DNA from: Bacteriovorax sp. MedPE-SWde
Lineage (GTDB): Bacteria > Bdellovibrionota > Bacteriovoracia > Bacteriovoracales > Bacteriovoracaceae
Length of the DNA stretch: 64,000 nucleotides
Direction of reading: 5' to 3'
Assembly (NCBI GenBank): GCA_001874305.1
Contig: MPCU01000003.1
Coordinates: 248,001-312,000, forward strand
The stretch's first letter is position 1; every line of letters begins with the position of its first letter. Made by a program: the position numbers and the translations under genes. The notes beneath the pieces were generated by a model. It saw nothing but the letters and a program-made list of their open reading frames with translations. It did no database searches and was not told the origin of the DNA. This document shows positions 35,026-43,644 of the stretch, one piece after another.

Positions 35026-36234
35026 TTATAGCCTATTAAATATTTCAGCAGGAAGAGTCGATTTCTTCATGGTTCTCTCAAATTCTATTTCTCCATTAGA
35101 AAAGAACTTGTATGTAGCTTCATCAGTATTAAAACCTGCTTGTTGCTCATCATGACAGAGTCCACTATGAACTTGTGTACCAACAAGTAGATCGACAGGT
35201 TTTCTTTCCCATTTCTCATTGAGTACTGCTAGGCTTAATTCAGTTTCTGCTGCGAATCCAATAATCTTTTGGTTTTCCTTCTTCTTCGTGAGCACTGTTT
35301 TCAAAATATCTGGCGCAGCTGTAAACTCTAAAGAGTCACTGAGGTCATTCTTCTTCATTTTTCCTGTATTAGCATTAAACTCTAGATCGCTAATTGCTGC
35401 CGAAGAAATATATATATCAGATACACTGAAATGTTTTTCAACAGCATCCTTCATGTCATTTGTCGTAATTACACGAGTGAGCTGATATCCAGGCAAGTCT
35501 ATTAGGGAATCTAGTTTTGTCGTTGCTGATTGCCCTGCAATGACATGGGTTTTATATCCTCTTCGTAGAGCTTCAACTGCAAGTTCATATCCCGTTTTAC
35601 CTGAAGCGGCGTTTGTAACAAATCTTACCGGATCTATTGGAGCAATCGTCGCACCCGTTGTTATAAGAACTGTTTTAGATTCGGCACTTATTTTCGGATT
35701 AATAGCTTCAATACAATCAATAACTTTCTCTATTGATGGAGCTTTTCCCTGTCCCGTATCTCCACAGGCAAGCTTTCCTGAGTCTGGTGGGTGTATAAAT
35801 AAGTTACCCGCAATATGAATCCTTTTGAGAAGGTCTATATTTTCTTTTGTAATGGGATGTTCGTACATAAATGTATTCATCGCAGGAAATATCGATGTGG
35901 TAGTCTCACTTCTCTTTGCAAGAAAAATAGATGTAAGTAGGTCGTCGGCTTTACCAAATGCTAGATTAGCAAGAGTATTTGCTGAGGCCGGGTAAACAAG
36001 AAGGTGCTCTGTCCACTTCGCAAGTTCAATATGGAGAACATTGGTGTGAGTGAAGTCATCCTGAGGAAGGTAGACTTCTAGACCGAGATATTTAAATACT
36101 TCAGGCTTAACAAAGTTCAGTGATCCCTTGGTAAGGACAACTCTTACTTCATGACCTTTCTTTGAGAGACCTCTTGCAAGGTCTATTGATTTGTAAGCAG
36201 CTATTGAGCCGCAAACACCTAGCAGTATTTTCAT
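35026..36234 (-). CDS. coaBC: CoaBC, bifunctional phosphopantothenoylcysteine synthetase/decarboxylase
   Basis: Converts 4'-phosphopantothenate to 4'-phosphopantetheine. The 402-residue fusion has the flavin-binding CoaC half (LLGVCGSIAAYKSIDLARGL, PAMNTFMYEHP, LACGDTGQGK) and then the CoaB half from about residue 188 (VLITTGATIAPIDPVRFVTN, ASGKTGYELA). Length is typical. No strong ribosome site precedes ATG 36234; a TTGACA promoter sits just upstream. Confidence 0.96.
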   Translation of the reverse strand: MKILLGVCGSIAAYKSIDLARGLSKKGHEVRVVLTKGSLNFVKPEVFKYLGLEVYLPQDDFTHTNVLHIELAKWTEHLLVYPASANTLANLAFGKADDLLTSIFLAKRSETTTSIFPAMNTFMYEHPITKENIDLLKRIHIAGNLFIHPPDSGKLACGDTGQGKAPSIEKVIDCIEAINPKISAESKTVLITTGATIAPIDPVRFVTNAASGKTGYELAVEALRRGYKTHVIAGQSATTKLDSLIDLPGYQLTRVITTNDMKDAVEKHFSVSDIYISSAAISDLEFNANTGKMKKNDLSDSLEFTAAPDILKTVLTKKKENQKIIGFAAETELSLAVLNEKWERKPVDLLVGTQVHSGLCHDEQQAGFNTDEATYKFFSNGEIEFERTMKKSTLPAEIFNRL

Positions 36235-36242
36235 AAATATCC

Positions 36243-36272
36243 ATTACTTAAGTGAGATACGCAATATGTCAA
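36243..36272 (-). promoter_or_regulatory. Sigma70-like promoter for coaBC-panC-hflX
   Basis: On the minus strand: consensus TTGACA (36272-36267), 18-base spacer, AGTAAT (36248-36243), then eight bases to ATG 36234. This predicts a leader of at most two bases. Confidence 0.55.
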
Positions 36273-36445
36273 AGTTCTAAAGAATTGTAAAGAAAGTGTG
36301 GTTAAATTATATCACAATTAACTCTTAATAATTCAGTGAAATCAGTAGGTTATAAGGGATTGAAAAGAGTGATGACAAAAAACTGATCTACATCATGACG
36401 ATGCTATTTCTAACTGCCGATAATATACTAGATACGGAGATTTTA

Positions 36446-37870
36446 ATGAACAAGCAAAGTAACTTAAGGATAGTAGGCTCGTGGGAGCTTGATTTAAATA
36501 CATCAGAGCTTTATTGGTCAGATGAGACAAAGATCATCCACGGAGTCCCTTTAACCTTTAGGCCCAACCTCGAAGATGCGATAAATTTTTATAAAGATGA
36601 TCACAAAGAAAAAATTCAAATGGTAGTTAATCATCTTATAGAGTTAGGAGAAAACTTTGATGTAGATAACTGTATGCTTCTTCCTGATGGTGAAGAAATT
36701 TGGGTCAGAAGTACAGGTCTTGTTGTTCAAAGAAATGGAGATGAGGTTGTTAAAATAGGTGGGACCTTTGAGAATGTCACTGATTATTACAACAAGGTTA
36801 ATAAGCTAGAAAGGTATTGGGGTATCTTAAACGAAAGTAATATGCTGACTGTTTCTAATAAGAGTGGCGTTATTAAATTTGTGAATGATAGCTTTTGTAA
36901 TCATACAGGATACGACAGAAGCGAGGTTGTCGGTAAAACACATCGTATCTTTAACTCGGGATATCACTCGCAAGAATTTTTCCAAGAGATGTGGAATACA
37001 ATTAATAGTGGTGAAAAGTGGGAAGGCGAGATCCTTAATAAGAATAAGGATGGAAGACTTCAGTGGATAAAAACTGTTATCTTTCCAATTAAAGATCACA
37101 AAGGTGAGTTAACAGAGTTAATCAGTATTAGAAGTGACATTACAGGAGAGAAGGAATTACAGAAAAAGAAAATAGAGCAGGAGCGTTTAAGAGTTGTTGG
37201 TGAAGTAGGAGGGCAAATCCTTCATGAGCTTATGTCACCTCTAACTCTAATAAAGAGTTATACAGACAGCTTAAATTCTCTCTTAGAGAAAGAGGGGAAT
37301 ATCGAGGCTTCACAAATGACAGGTAAGCTTCAAGAAGCCTCTAATAGAGTGATAGATATTTTTAAGGATATGAGATCTTTATTAAAAGATAAGGATGATT
37401 ACAACTACGTTAATCTTGCGAGAGTTATCAAGAGAAGTTATTTCTTCACTCATCTTCAAATGCAAAAACAAGAAATTTCTTTTAATCTTGATATTGATCA
37501 AAACGCTGGAGATATTTGGGGAAGCCAGGGACAACTAACTCAAGTTTTTACGAATCTAATTAATAATTCAATTCATGCTGTGGAGTCTTTAGAAAATAAA
37601 TGGATTCGTGTATCTGTAGCAGAAAAGGATGGAATTGTTACCGCATCTGTTATGGATAGTGGTAAAGGGATAGACCCTGCCACCTCTGAGAAAGTTTTTG
37701 AAAGTTTGTTTACAACAAAGATGGAGTCAGGTGGAACAGGACTAGGCTTGGCCATATCAAAAAGACTTATTGAAAGAATGAAGGGAAAGATTTATATCGA
37801 TGACGCTAAAGAGAACACATGTTTTTGTTTAGAGTTTCCAGTAGTTAATTCGGATCTCAAGGCAGGATAG
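36446..37870 (+). CDS. Cytoplasmic PAS-domain sensor histidine kinase
   Basis: A 474-residue soluble kinase: a first PAS/PAC unit (about 8-115), a second PAS/PAC (about 120-240; SGVIKFVNDSFCNHTGYDRSEV), and a HisKA-like region with H260 in LHELMSPLTLIKSY. The catalytic domain has N-box TNLINNSIHA, G1 DSGKGID and G2 GTGLGLAIS. There is no membrane segment and no response regulator next to it. ATG 36446 follows ACGGAGATTTTA; the longer frame from 36395 has no ribosome site. A possible promoter is ATGACG-18-GATAAT at 36395-36424. Confidence 0.92.
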   Translation: MNKQSNLRIVGSWELDLNTSELYWSDETKIIHGVPLTFRPNLEDAINFYKDDHKEKIQMVVNHLIELGENFDVDNCMLLPDGEEIWVRSTGLVVQRNGDEVVKIGGTFENVTDYYNKVNKLERYWGILNESNMLTVSNKSGVIKFVNDSFCNHTGYDRSEVVGKTHRIFNSGYHSQEFFQEMWNTINSGEKWEGEILNKNKDGRLQWIKTVIFPIKDHKGELTELISIRSDITGEKELQKKKIEQERLRVVGEVGGQILHELMSPLTLIKSYTDSLNSLLEKEGNIEASQMTGKLQEASNRVIDIFKDMRSLLKDKDDYNYVNLARVIKRSYFFTHLQMQKQEISFNLDIDQNAGDIWGSQGQLTQVFTNLINNSIHAVESLENKWIRVSVAEKDGIVTASVMDSGKGIDPATSEKVFESLFTTKMESGGTGLGLAISKRLIERMKGKIYIDDAKENTCFCLEFPVVNSDLKAG

Positions 37871-37968
37871 TGTCTAAACTTTAGACATTACTAAAATGAT
37901 TATAAAGAATCTTGTTCTGAATGTGTTGCATGATAGAATGGCGATACACACTCACTAAAGGTTGAAAA

Positions 37969-38196
37969 ATGCATTTTGAAAAGTTTACGATAGTTAGCCA
38001 GCGCGATGTACAGGCATTAGAAGATACACATGAGATCATACTTTTAAATCTTGATCACATTGTATCAGTTAAGCCGATCAAAATTGTTGTCGAAGAAGAA
38101 GTTATTCAAGGTTATTGGATAAGAATGACAAATGGGAAGAAGTATAGATCTATTAAAGTTCCTCCTGCAATCGCTACGATCTGCGAAGAAATCTAA
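37969..38196 (+). CDS. Small protein of unknown function (75 residues)
   Basis: A short beta-rich protein with no signal peptide or membrane segment. Features are HEIILLNLDHIVSVKPIKIVV and YWIRMTNGKKYRSIKVP, a pattern seen in small regulatory or LytTR-like beta domains, but I do not recognise a family. RBS AAAGGTTGAAAA precedes ATG 37969. It converges on coaX with a four-base overlap and has a terminator inside the coaX tail. Confidence 0.65.
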   Translation: MHFEKFTIVSQRDVQALEDTHEIILLNLDHIVSVKPIKIVVEEEVIQGYWIRMTNGKKYRSIKVPPAIATICEEI

Positions 38197-38867
38197 GTAT
38201 TAAATTCTTTAAAAATATAGTAGAGGGCCTTCGCAAGAAGGTCTTTTTCGTAGTTGGCATCTGATAGCGTTAGCTTGTTTGCATCTCCACCAGTGACTAG
38301 TATATTTGAAATATTAAAAGACTTTATTTTAGTCTCTATTGATTCGATATAGTTTTGAAAAGCAGCTTCAATTGCTTGTTTCGTGTTTACTGGAATAGAC
38401 TCAATTTTCGTATTCGGGATTTCTAGACCAGGAAGATTTTTACCGTTAATAGAATAGATAGAGAGAAATGTTTTTAGGCCGGGGAAAATATACCCACCTT
38501 CGTGCTTCCCACTTATTACAATATCAATAGTAATAAAACTTCCTGCATCTACCGCAATAAATGATTCACCTGGATATATATTTTGTAAGTAGTAGACTAG
38601 TGCAAGTCTGTCATTCCCAATAGTTTCAGAGTAACTAGTTGAGAGAGATAATTTCTTTTTTAATAGATTAAAGTTTACGATATTCTTTGAGAGGCCATTG
38701 GGTATTTCTTTATTAACGGAACAGAAAATTGCTTGTTCTTGATCATTTAAACTAAGCTCTTCTAAGGAGTTTAGAATCAATACATCAAGGACTTCTCCAG
38801 AGGGAGAAAACTTGGTTACTTTTAGATTAGTATTACCCGAATCAATGGTGTAGAGAGTTTCCATCAT
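38193..38867 (-). CDS. coaX: CoaX, type III pantothenate kinase
   Basis: First committed step of CoA synthesis. The 224-residue protein is a little shorter than most type III kinases (about 250) but has the motifs: TIDSGNTNLKV (phosphate 1), NDRLALVYYL, VDAGSFITIDIV (phosphate 2) and GGYIFPGLKTFLS, with VTGGDANKL near the end. Two Mets start the frame; either fits. It overlaps panB by 26 bases. Canonical type I (CoaA) is not seen here. Confidence 0.92.
   Translation of the reverse strand: MMETLYTIDSGNTNLKVTKFSPSGEVLDVLILNSLEELSLNDQEQAIFCSVNKEIPNGLSKNIVNFNLLKKKLSLSTSYSETIGNDRLALVYYLQNIYPGESFIAVDAGSFITIDIVISGKHEGGYIFPGLKTFLSIYSINGKNLPGLEIPNTKIESIPVNTKQAIEAAFQNYIESIETKIKSFNISNILVTGGDANKLTLSDANYEKDLLAKALYYIFKEFNT
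38226..38248 (+). terminator. Terminator for the 75-residue gene, embedded in coaX
   Basis: GGCCTTC, loop GCAA, GAAGGTC, then TTTTT on the + strand. It lies inside the last codons of coaX on the other strand. Confidence 0.7.
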
Positions 38868-39648
38868 TCTTATGAATCTCTTGATTATTGGAAATGTAGC
38901 TAGAAATTAATTCTTTTTTTACATCATATAAATTTGCAATAGGCGTACAAAACTTAGGAGGTTTTCCTGGACCCATTTGTAACAGGTCATTTGTTACGAG
39001 AACCTGACCATCTGTTAGAGGACCGGCCCCAATACCAATTGTTGGAATATTTAATAAGTTAGTTATTTCTGTTGCGACTTCTTCTTTTACACATTCAAGA
39101 ACTATTGCAAAAACACCCGCTTCTTGTAGGCGAGTTGCTTCAGATATGAGTCTAAGACGGGATGCCTCATCTTTTCCATGAGTAAAGTACCCACCAAGTT
39201 CATGAACTGACTGTGGAGTTAGTCCAATATGTCCCATAACAGGAACACCACTCTTAGTGAGGCGAGATATAATTTCAAGGTGATGATCTTCAGCACCTTC
39301 AAGTTTTACAGATTCAGTTTTTGATTTTTGAAATAATTCGATACCGTTTTTAACACCATCTTCAAAAGTTGCGTAACTTCCAAATGGCATATCTGCGACG
39401 ACAAATTTATTAGGAGCGCCTCTTTTTACAGCTGAGGAAAAAGTAATCATGTCGTTAAGAGTAACTTCTACCGTAGTCTCATATCCTAGAATTACATTTC
39501 CTAGACTATCTCCAACAAGAATAAGGTCAAGGTCAGTTTCATCAAGTAGCCTTGCCGTTTGATAATCATAGCAAGTTAGCATCTGTAGAGATTTCTGTGC
39601 AGTAGCTAGCTTATGTGACCTTAATTTTCTCGTGTCCAATTTCTTCAT
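38842..39648 (-). CDS. panB: PanB, ketopantoate hydroxymethyltransferase
   Basis: Transfers a hydroxymethyl group from methylene-THF to ketoisovalerate, making ketopantoate. The 268-residue protein has MLTCYDYQTARLLDE, LVGDSLGNVILGY, VVADMPFGSY and VMGHIGLTPQSVHELGGY, and the metal and substrate residues lie in these blocks. It overlaps the upstream reductase by one base and coaX by 26, so KARI-like-panB-coaX form an operon. Confidence 0.96.
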   Translation of the reverse strand: MKKLDTRKLRSHKLATAQKSLQMLTCYDYQTARLLDETDLDLILVGDSLGNVILGYETTVEVTLNDMITFSSAVKRGAPNKFVVADMPFGSYATFEDGVKNGIELFQKSKTESVKLEGAEDHHLEIISRLTKSGVPVMGHIGLTPQSVHELGGYFTHGKDEASRLRLISEATRLQEAGVFAIVLECVKEEVATEITNLLNIPTIGIGAGPLTDGQVLVTNDLLQMGPGKPPKFCTPIANLYDVKKELISSYISNNQEIHKNDGNSLHH

Positions 39649-40604
39649 TAACGAGGCCTTAACTTTGTTCCAAGTTTATTATATAAATCTTGTAGAGGGT
39701 GATTGCTCCACTCTTTTATTACATCTGATTTAAGCTTTTGAAAATCAAAGTCTTTTGTATCATGAAAAAATTTACCTGACTCGATATCGCTATATAAATT
39801 GTCATATGTTTTCAGTAGGTTAGAGGAGAAGATTTGTTTTCTCGCCTTTTCTCCACCCATTAGTGCGTTGGGAGATATGAGCTTGAAAAACTCAACGGGG
39901 CCAAATTTAAGCATGGCATCTGCAATTAGTTTCACCTCGTGCCAGCACTCAATATAGGCCATATCTTCAGATATTCCTTTTTCTTTTAACTTATCAAAGC
40001 TTGCCTTTGCGCCATATGGGATTAGAGAACATAGAATAGACTGCTCTGAAAATAAGTCTCCATATGTTTCGTCTTTAAAGGAAACCTCAAGTGGACCAAC
40101 ATTAATTCCAAGATCTTTGGCCAGTTGTTTTAAAGATTGTTGAGATTGTGCTGAGCTGGCATGCTCTACACTTGATGCGGCCGTAAGGGGACCCTTTGTT
40201 TCATAAGCATAGCGAACCTCACTTGCAATGGCCTTTGGTGCCAAGAGTATATGGTTCTGCTTAGGGTATAGTTCATTTAGTTTTTCGTATGTTACGCTGA
40301 AACCGTGTGCATAGAAAATATTCTGATCTTCACTGAACATTGAAGAGATCGATCTAAGAATTGATGAGTGTTGATCATCTGGTGTTAGAATGATCAGATT
40401 TTGATATGAGGAAATATTGTCTTTGGAGAGTGTAAGAGTTGGGAACCCCATCTCTTTAACTAGAGAAGCAGATGAACTTGCTTCCCTAAGGCCAATTGTT
40501 ACTTCTCTTTTACTGTCTCGCAGGTTTAATGCCCAGGCCTTTGCCTGTGCTCCATAACCTATGATAAGTATATCATTAGAAAAAAGTTGAGACTTTGTTT
40601 TCAA
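39648..40604 (-). CDS. Ketol-acid reductoisomerase-family protein, candidate ketopantoate reductase
   Basis: A 318-residue relative of class I IlvC. The N-terminal NADPH domain has ILIIGYGAQAKAWALNLRDS (12-31) and IGLREASSS. The C-terminal knotted domain has D183 and E187 in DLFSEQ and E219 and E223 in IECWHEVKLI, the four metal-binding acids of the family. Two family motifs are altered: APKGPGH reads APKAIAS (K124 kept), and the SISNTAEYGD-like block reads LISPNALMGGE. The operon with panB and coaX suggests it reduces ketopantoate to pantoate, a side activity known for IlvC. TTG 40604 follows AAAGGAGTCAGC; the frame further up to 40652 lacks a ribosome site. Confidence 0.85.
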   Translation of the reverse strand: MKTKSQLFSNDILIIGYGAQAKAWALNLRDSKREVTIGLREASSSASLVKEMGFPTLTLSKDNISSYQNLIILTPDDQHSSILRSISSMFSEDQNIFYAHGFSVTYEKLNELYPKQNHILLAPKAIASEVRYAYETKGPLTAASSVEHASSAQSQQSLKQLAKDLGINVGPLEVSFKDETYGDLFSEQSILCSLIPYGAKASFDKLKEKGISEDMAYIECWHEVKLIADAMLKFGPVEFFKLISPNALMGGEKARKQIFSSNLLKTYDNLYSDIESGKFFHDTKDFDFQKLKSDVIKEWSNHPLQDLYNKLGTKLRPR

Positions 40605-40669
40605 GCTGACTCCTTTGACGTCATAAATATCATGGGGCGTTATTGTTGGCAATTTTTAGAGGTAAATTA

Positions 40670-41476
40670 GTGGAATTAACGTATATTTCAAAAAAAGATA
40701 TGACTGCTTCTGAAGCTTTATTAAACAAGGGAATACTTTGGGGTGAAGCTCCTTTTACTACTACTCTTATTAGAAAGGGAAAGATTACTTTTGAAGAGCT
40801 TCATTTAGAGAGACTCAAGAAAACGATCGAGTACTTATATCCAAAGAGTATAGAGACTTTAGATCATATTAAATTGGCCATGAATCAAATGGCCAATGAG
40901 TTTAAAGAGATTGATTTTGCTTATATGCGTGTGACTCTATTTGAATCGATAGATGGATCTTTAGAGTTTTTTATTTGGTGTATGAAAAGAGCAGTCTCTT
41001 CTAAGGCCCTTAAGCTAGGATTGCAAATTGATTCTCCAAGTTCGGTTTTACCGCGATTCTTAAAAATGGCAGATTACTCATATAAGTTTAGGCTAAGAAA
41101 TGAACTTAGGAAATCCGGACTTGATGACTGTCTATTCAAAAATGATAAAGGAGAGCTTCTTGATAGCTCCATAGCGAATGCTTATTTTATTAAAGATAAA
41201 AAAGTATATGTTAGTAAGTTGATCCCGGGTATTTTAGAGGGAACTTGTCGAAAGAAGTTATTAGGCTTCTTAGAATCTGAAGGAATAGAGTTTTCTGAAG
41301 AAATCATTTTAGAGTCTGAGCTCGAGAACTTTGATGAAGTTTGGTTAACAAATTCATTTAGCGGGCTACAAAGAGTTAAAGAAATTAACGATATAGAATA
41401 TAGAGAAGATTATTATCATGAAGTTGTTGAAAAATTTATTAAATATAGTGGTGAAATATGGCCAAGAAAAAGCTGA
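40670..41476 (+). CDS. Class IV PLP-dependent aminotransferase-fold protein
   Basis: A 268-residue member of the BCAT / D-amino-acid transaminase / aminodeoxychorismate lyase group. The probable PLP lysine is in RFLKMADYSYKFR, and the late motif GILEGTCRKKLL is typical. The glutamate that usually contacts the PLP ring nitrogen (ExxxxNxF) is aspartate here (LDSSIANAYF), so activity may be altered. GTG 40670 follows TAGAGGTAAATTA. It overlaps yacG by 19 bases and diverges from the KARI-like gene. Aminodeoxychorismate lyase (PabC) is one possibility; I leave the symbol blank. Confidence 0.75.
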   Translation: MELTYISKKDMTASEALLNKGILWGEAPFTTTLIRKGKITFEELHLERLKKTIEYLYPKSIETLDHIKLAMNQMANEFKEIDFAYMRVTLFESIDGSLEFFIWCMKRAVSSKALKLGLQIDSPSSVLPRFLKMADYSYKFRLRNELRKSGLDDCLFKNDKGELLDSSIANAYFIKDKKVYVSKLIPGILEGTCRKKLLGFLESEGIEFSEEIILESELENFDEVWLTNSFSGLQRVKEINDIEYREDYYHEVVEKFIKYSGEIWPRKS

Positions 41477-41682
41477 TTGTTAAGTGTGCAAAGTGTAAGA
41501 AGGAATTTAACTACTATGATAGTGAGTTTCGTCCATTTTGTTGCGAAAAGTGTAAAATGATTGACCTTGGATTGTGGGTTACGGGGAGTTATACTGTAGC
41601 AAGTAATCAGCCTCTGTCTGAATCAGATGTTGAAGTAATACTTAGAGAGCAAGAGAAGAGAGATTATGGGGAAGATGACTAG
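41458..41682 (+). CDS. yacG: YacG, zinc-binding DNA gyrase inhibitor family
   Basis: A 74-residue zinc protein: C-x2-C then x14 then C-x3-C, with the highly conserved FRPFCCEKCKMIDLGLW block (family FRPFCSxRCxxIDLGxW). E. coli YacG binds GyrB and inhibits gyrase; that activity is known for the family, not shown here. It overlaps both neighbours. Confidence 0.9.
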   Translation: MAKKKLIVKCAKCKKEFNYYDSEFRPFCCEKCKMIDLGLWVTGSYTVASNQPLSESDVEVILREQEKRDYGEDD

Positions 41683-42502
41683 CAAAGACTTTAAAGTAAT
41701 TGAAAATGATCTTATCGCTCTCTCTAAGAAGGCGTCTCGAAAAATATTAAAGTATAGATCAGAAGTTCAAGAGCTTGTAATACAATCTAAGCAGACACAG
41801 GGGATTGTGTCTGAGGCGGACCTCGCTTCTGAAGAAGTCATTACAAAGTACCTCAAAAAGAAATATCCTGATATTCCTATTCTTGCTGAAGAAGGCTTTT
41901 TTAGAGAATTCAAAGACAATAAAAATGCCTACGAACACTATAAGAACATACCTATGCTTTGGGTTATAGATCCTCTTGATGGAACAAATAATTTTGTCCA
42001 TGGACTAGATTACTTCGCAGTATGTATTAGTTTAGTAGTAAAAGGAAAACCTGTTGTGGGTGTTGTTCATGCACCTATAAGAAAAGAAACCTTTGCGGCT
42101 TCTCTTGGGAATGGAATGACTTTTAATGGTAGAAAGATCTTCAATAAGAAAGGGCGAAGAGATATTAGAAGTGTCTTACTTGCGACAGGTTTTGCTACTG
42201 AAAAAGGAAAACCTTTTAACACTGAGTTTAGGCTATTTAAAAATATCATGTCAGAAGTTCGCGCCATAAGAAGAATGGGGAGTGCCGCCCTCGATTTATG
42301 TTTTACAGCACTTGGGACATATGACGGATTTTGGGAGAGGGGACTTGCTCCATGGGACGTTGCTGCCGCTTCAATAATTTGCCAAGAAGCTGGTGTTAAA
42401 GTAACTGAGTACGATGGTCAGAAACATAGTCCGTTCTCTGAAACGATAATTGCGGCCAGAAATCCTATTCACGGTAAGTTAAAAACTCTCTTAGGTGAGT
42501 AA
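41666..42502 (+). CDS. suhB: Inositol monophosphatase-family phosphatase (SuhB-like)
   Basis: Mg2+-dependent phosphatase of about 278 residues. Motifs: ILAEEGFF (metal glutamates), WVIDPLDGTNNFVHGL (signature), GVVHAPI and ERGLAPWDVAAASIICQEAG (C-terminal WD signature). SuhB also serves in Nus-dependent antitermination in E. coli, but inositol-phosphate or sugar-phosphate hydrolysis is the only safe statement. ATG 41666 overlaps yacG; ATG 41675 is an alternative. Confidence 0.88.
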   Translation: MGKMTSKDFKVIENDLIALSKKASRKILKYRSEVQELVIQSKQTQGIVSEADLASEEVITKYLKKKYPDIPILAEEGFFREFKDNKNAYEHYKNIPMLWVIDPLDGTNNFVHGLDYFAVCISLVVKGKPVVGVVHAPIRKETFAASLGNGMTFNGRKIFNKKGRRDIRSVLLATGFATEKGKPFNTEFRLFKNIMSEVRAIRRMGSAALDLCFTALGTYDGFWERGLAPWDVAAASIICQEAGVKVTEYDGQKHSPFSETIIAARNPIHGKLKTLLGE

Positions 42503-42615
42503 AGAACTCAGACTCTGTTAAAAATATAGAAAAAATATTGCGCATCCCTATAATTTTATTAACTTTATGGTAAAATATCAGCCATATATGTTTTAAAAAT
42601 TCCAAGGATGGATAA

Positions 42616-43641
42616 GTGACCGAAACAGTAACAAGATTTGTAAGAGAAATGATGCACATTAGTGATAATGTTTTTTATATATCGCTAGCATTTCTTCTAT
42701 TAGTTCTTTGTCTGATCATAGTTTATTGGTTTTATACAAGAAAGAAAATGCAGGATCTCAAGCACCAGGTTCCAGCAACAGTTCTTAAAAATTACCTAGA
42801 TTCTGTAATTCAAAACTCTAACGCTTTAAAGTCTTCTTTGTTTAGAGGGGGCGGGTTAGATGCAGCAGAGGGAATTCCTTCAATAGTACCAGCAGGAAAC
42901 CTTCCTAGTGGAAATGTTGGTGTTGGTGGTTCAGAAGATCTTTCTCAAAAGAATGCCGAAATCGCAGCTCTGCACGGACAACTAGGAACCAAAGATACTC
43001 ACATTAGAGATTTAGAAAAACAACTTTCTGAGAGAGTTGTTCCTTCTGGTGATTCATCAGAAGAAGTTCAAATAATGCAAAGTGAATTAGATAAACTTAG
43101 AGGAGATCTAGGTTCTAAACAATCTGAACTAGATGCTGCCCTTGCTGCCAATGTTGGTGGTGGAGAAGGCGGAGGTGCAGAAGTTGAAGCACTTCAAAAA
43201 GAAAAATCAGAACTACAAGATCGTCTTAAAGAATATGAAATTATCGAAGAAGACCTTGCTAACTTAAGAAGACTACAACAAGAAAACGAACAACTTAAAC
43301 AAACTATAGATCAACTCGAAGGAGGAGCACCAGCTGCTCCTGCTGCTGAAGCACCTGCTCCGACACCTGAACCTGAAGCGGCTCCAGAGCCAGCTCCTGA
43401 ACCAGAGCCGGCAGCAGAAGAGCCTGCAGCGCCATCTGCTGATGAAGATCTGGAAGCAGCAATGGCCGCGGCCATTGATGAAGCGCCTGCTGCAGCACCT
43501 CCTGCCGATGCAGTTCAACCTGATCCTCCTGCTGAGCCAGAAGCTGCGGCTGCAGATGATGAAATGATGGTTCCATCAAATGAAGGTGAACAAAAGTCAG
43601 CAGAAGAATTATTAAGTGAATTTGAAAAGATGTTAGGATAA
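42616..43641 (+). CDS. Membrane-anchored coiled-coil protein with Pro/Ala/Glu-rich tail
   Basis: A 341-residue protein: one membrane helix at about 17-42, a short basic stretch, a glycine-rich linker, a coiled coil at about 115-236, then a low-complexity Ala/Pro/Glu region (about 237-320) and a short conserved-looking helical end EELLSEFEKMLG. The layout suggests a spacer that holds a terminal peptide away from the membrane. No enzymatic motif. GTG 42616 follows CCAAGGATGGATAA. Local base composition is G+C-rich because of the Ala/Pro codons, not because of transfer. Function unknown. Confidence 0.75.
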   Translation: MTETVTRFVREMMHISDNVFYISLAFLLLVLCLIIVYWFYTRKKMQDLKHQVPATVLKNYLDSVIQNSNALKSSLFRGGGLDAAEGIPSIVPAGNLPSGNVGVGGSEDLSQKNAEIAALHGQLGTKDTHIRDLEKQLSERVVPSGDSSEEVQIMQSELDKLRGDLGSKQSELDAALAANVGGGEGGGAEVEALQKEKSELQDRLKEYEIIEEDLANLRRLQQENEQLKQTIDQLEGGAPAAPAAEAPAPTPEPEAAPEPAPEPEPAAEEPAAPSADEDLEAAMAAAIDEAPAAAPPADAVQPDPPAEPEAAAADDEMMVPSNEGEQKSAEELLSEFEKMLG

Positions 43642-43644
43642 TAA

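Noticed and set aside
36416-36423. GCCGATAA, a perfect sigma28 -10 box before the sensor kinase
   Set aside because: No TAAAGTTT-like -35 at the right distance, and an 8-base match is expected by chance in a window of this size.
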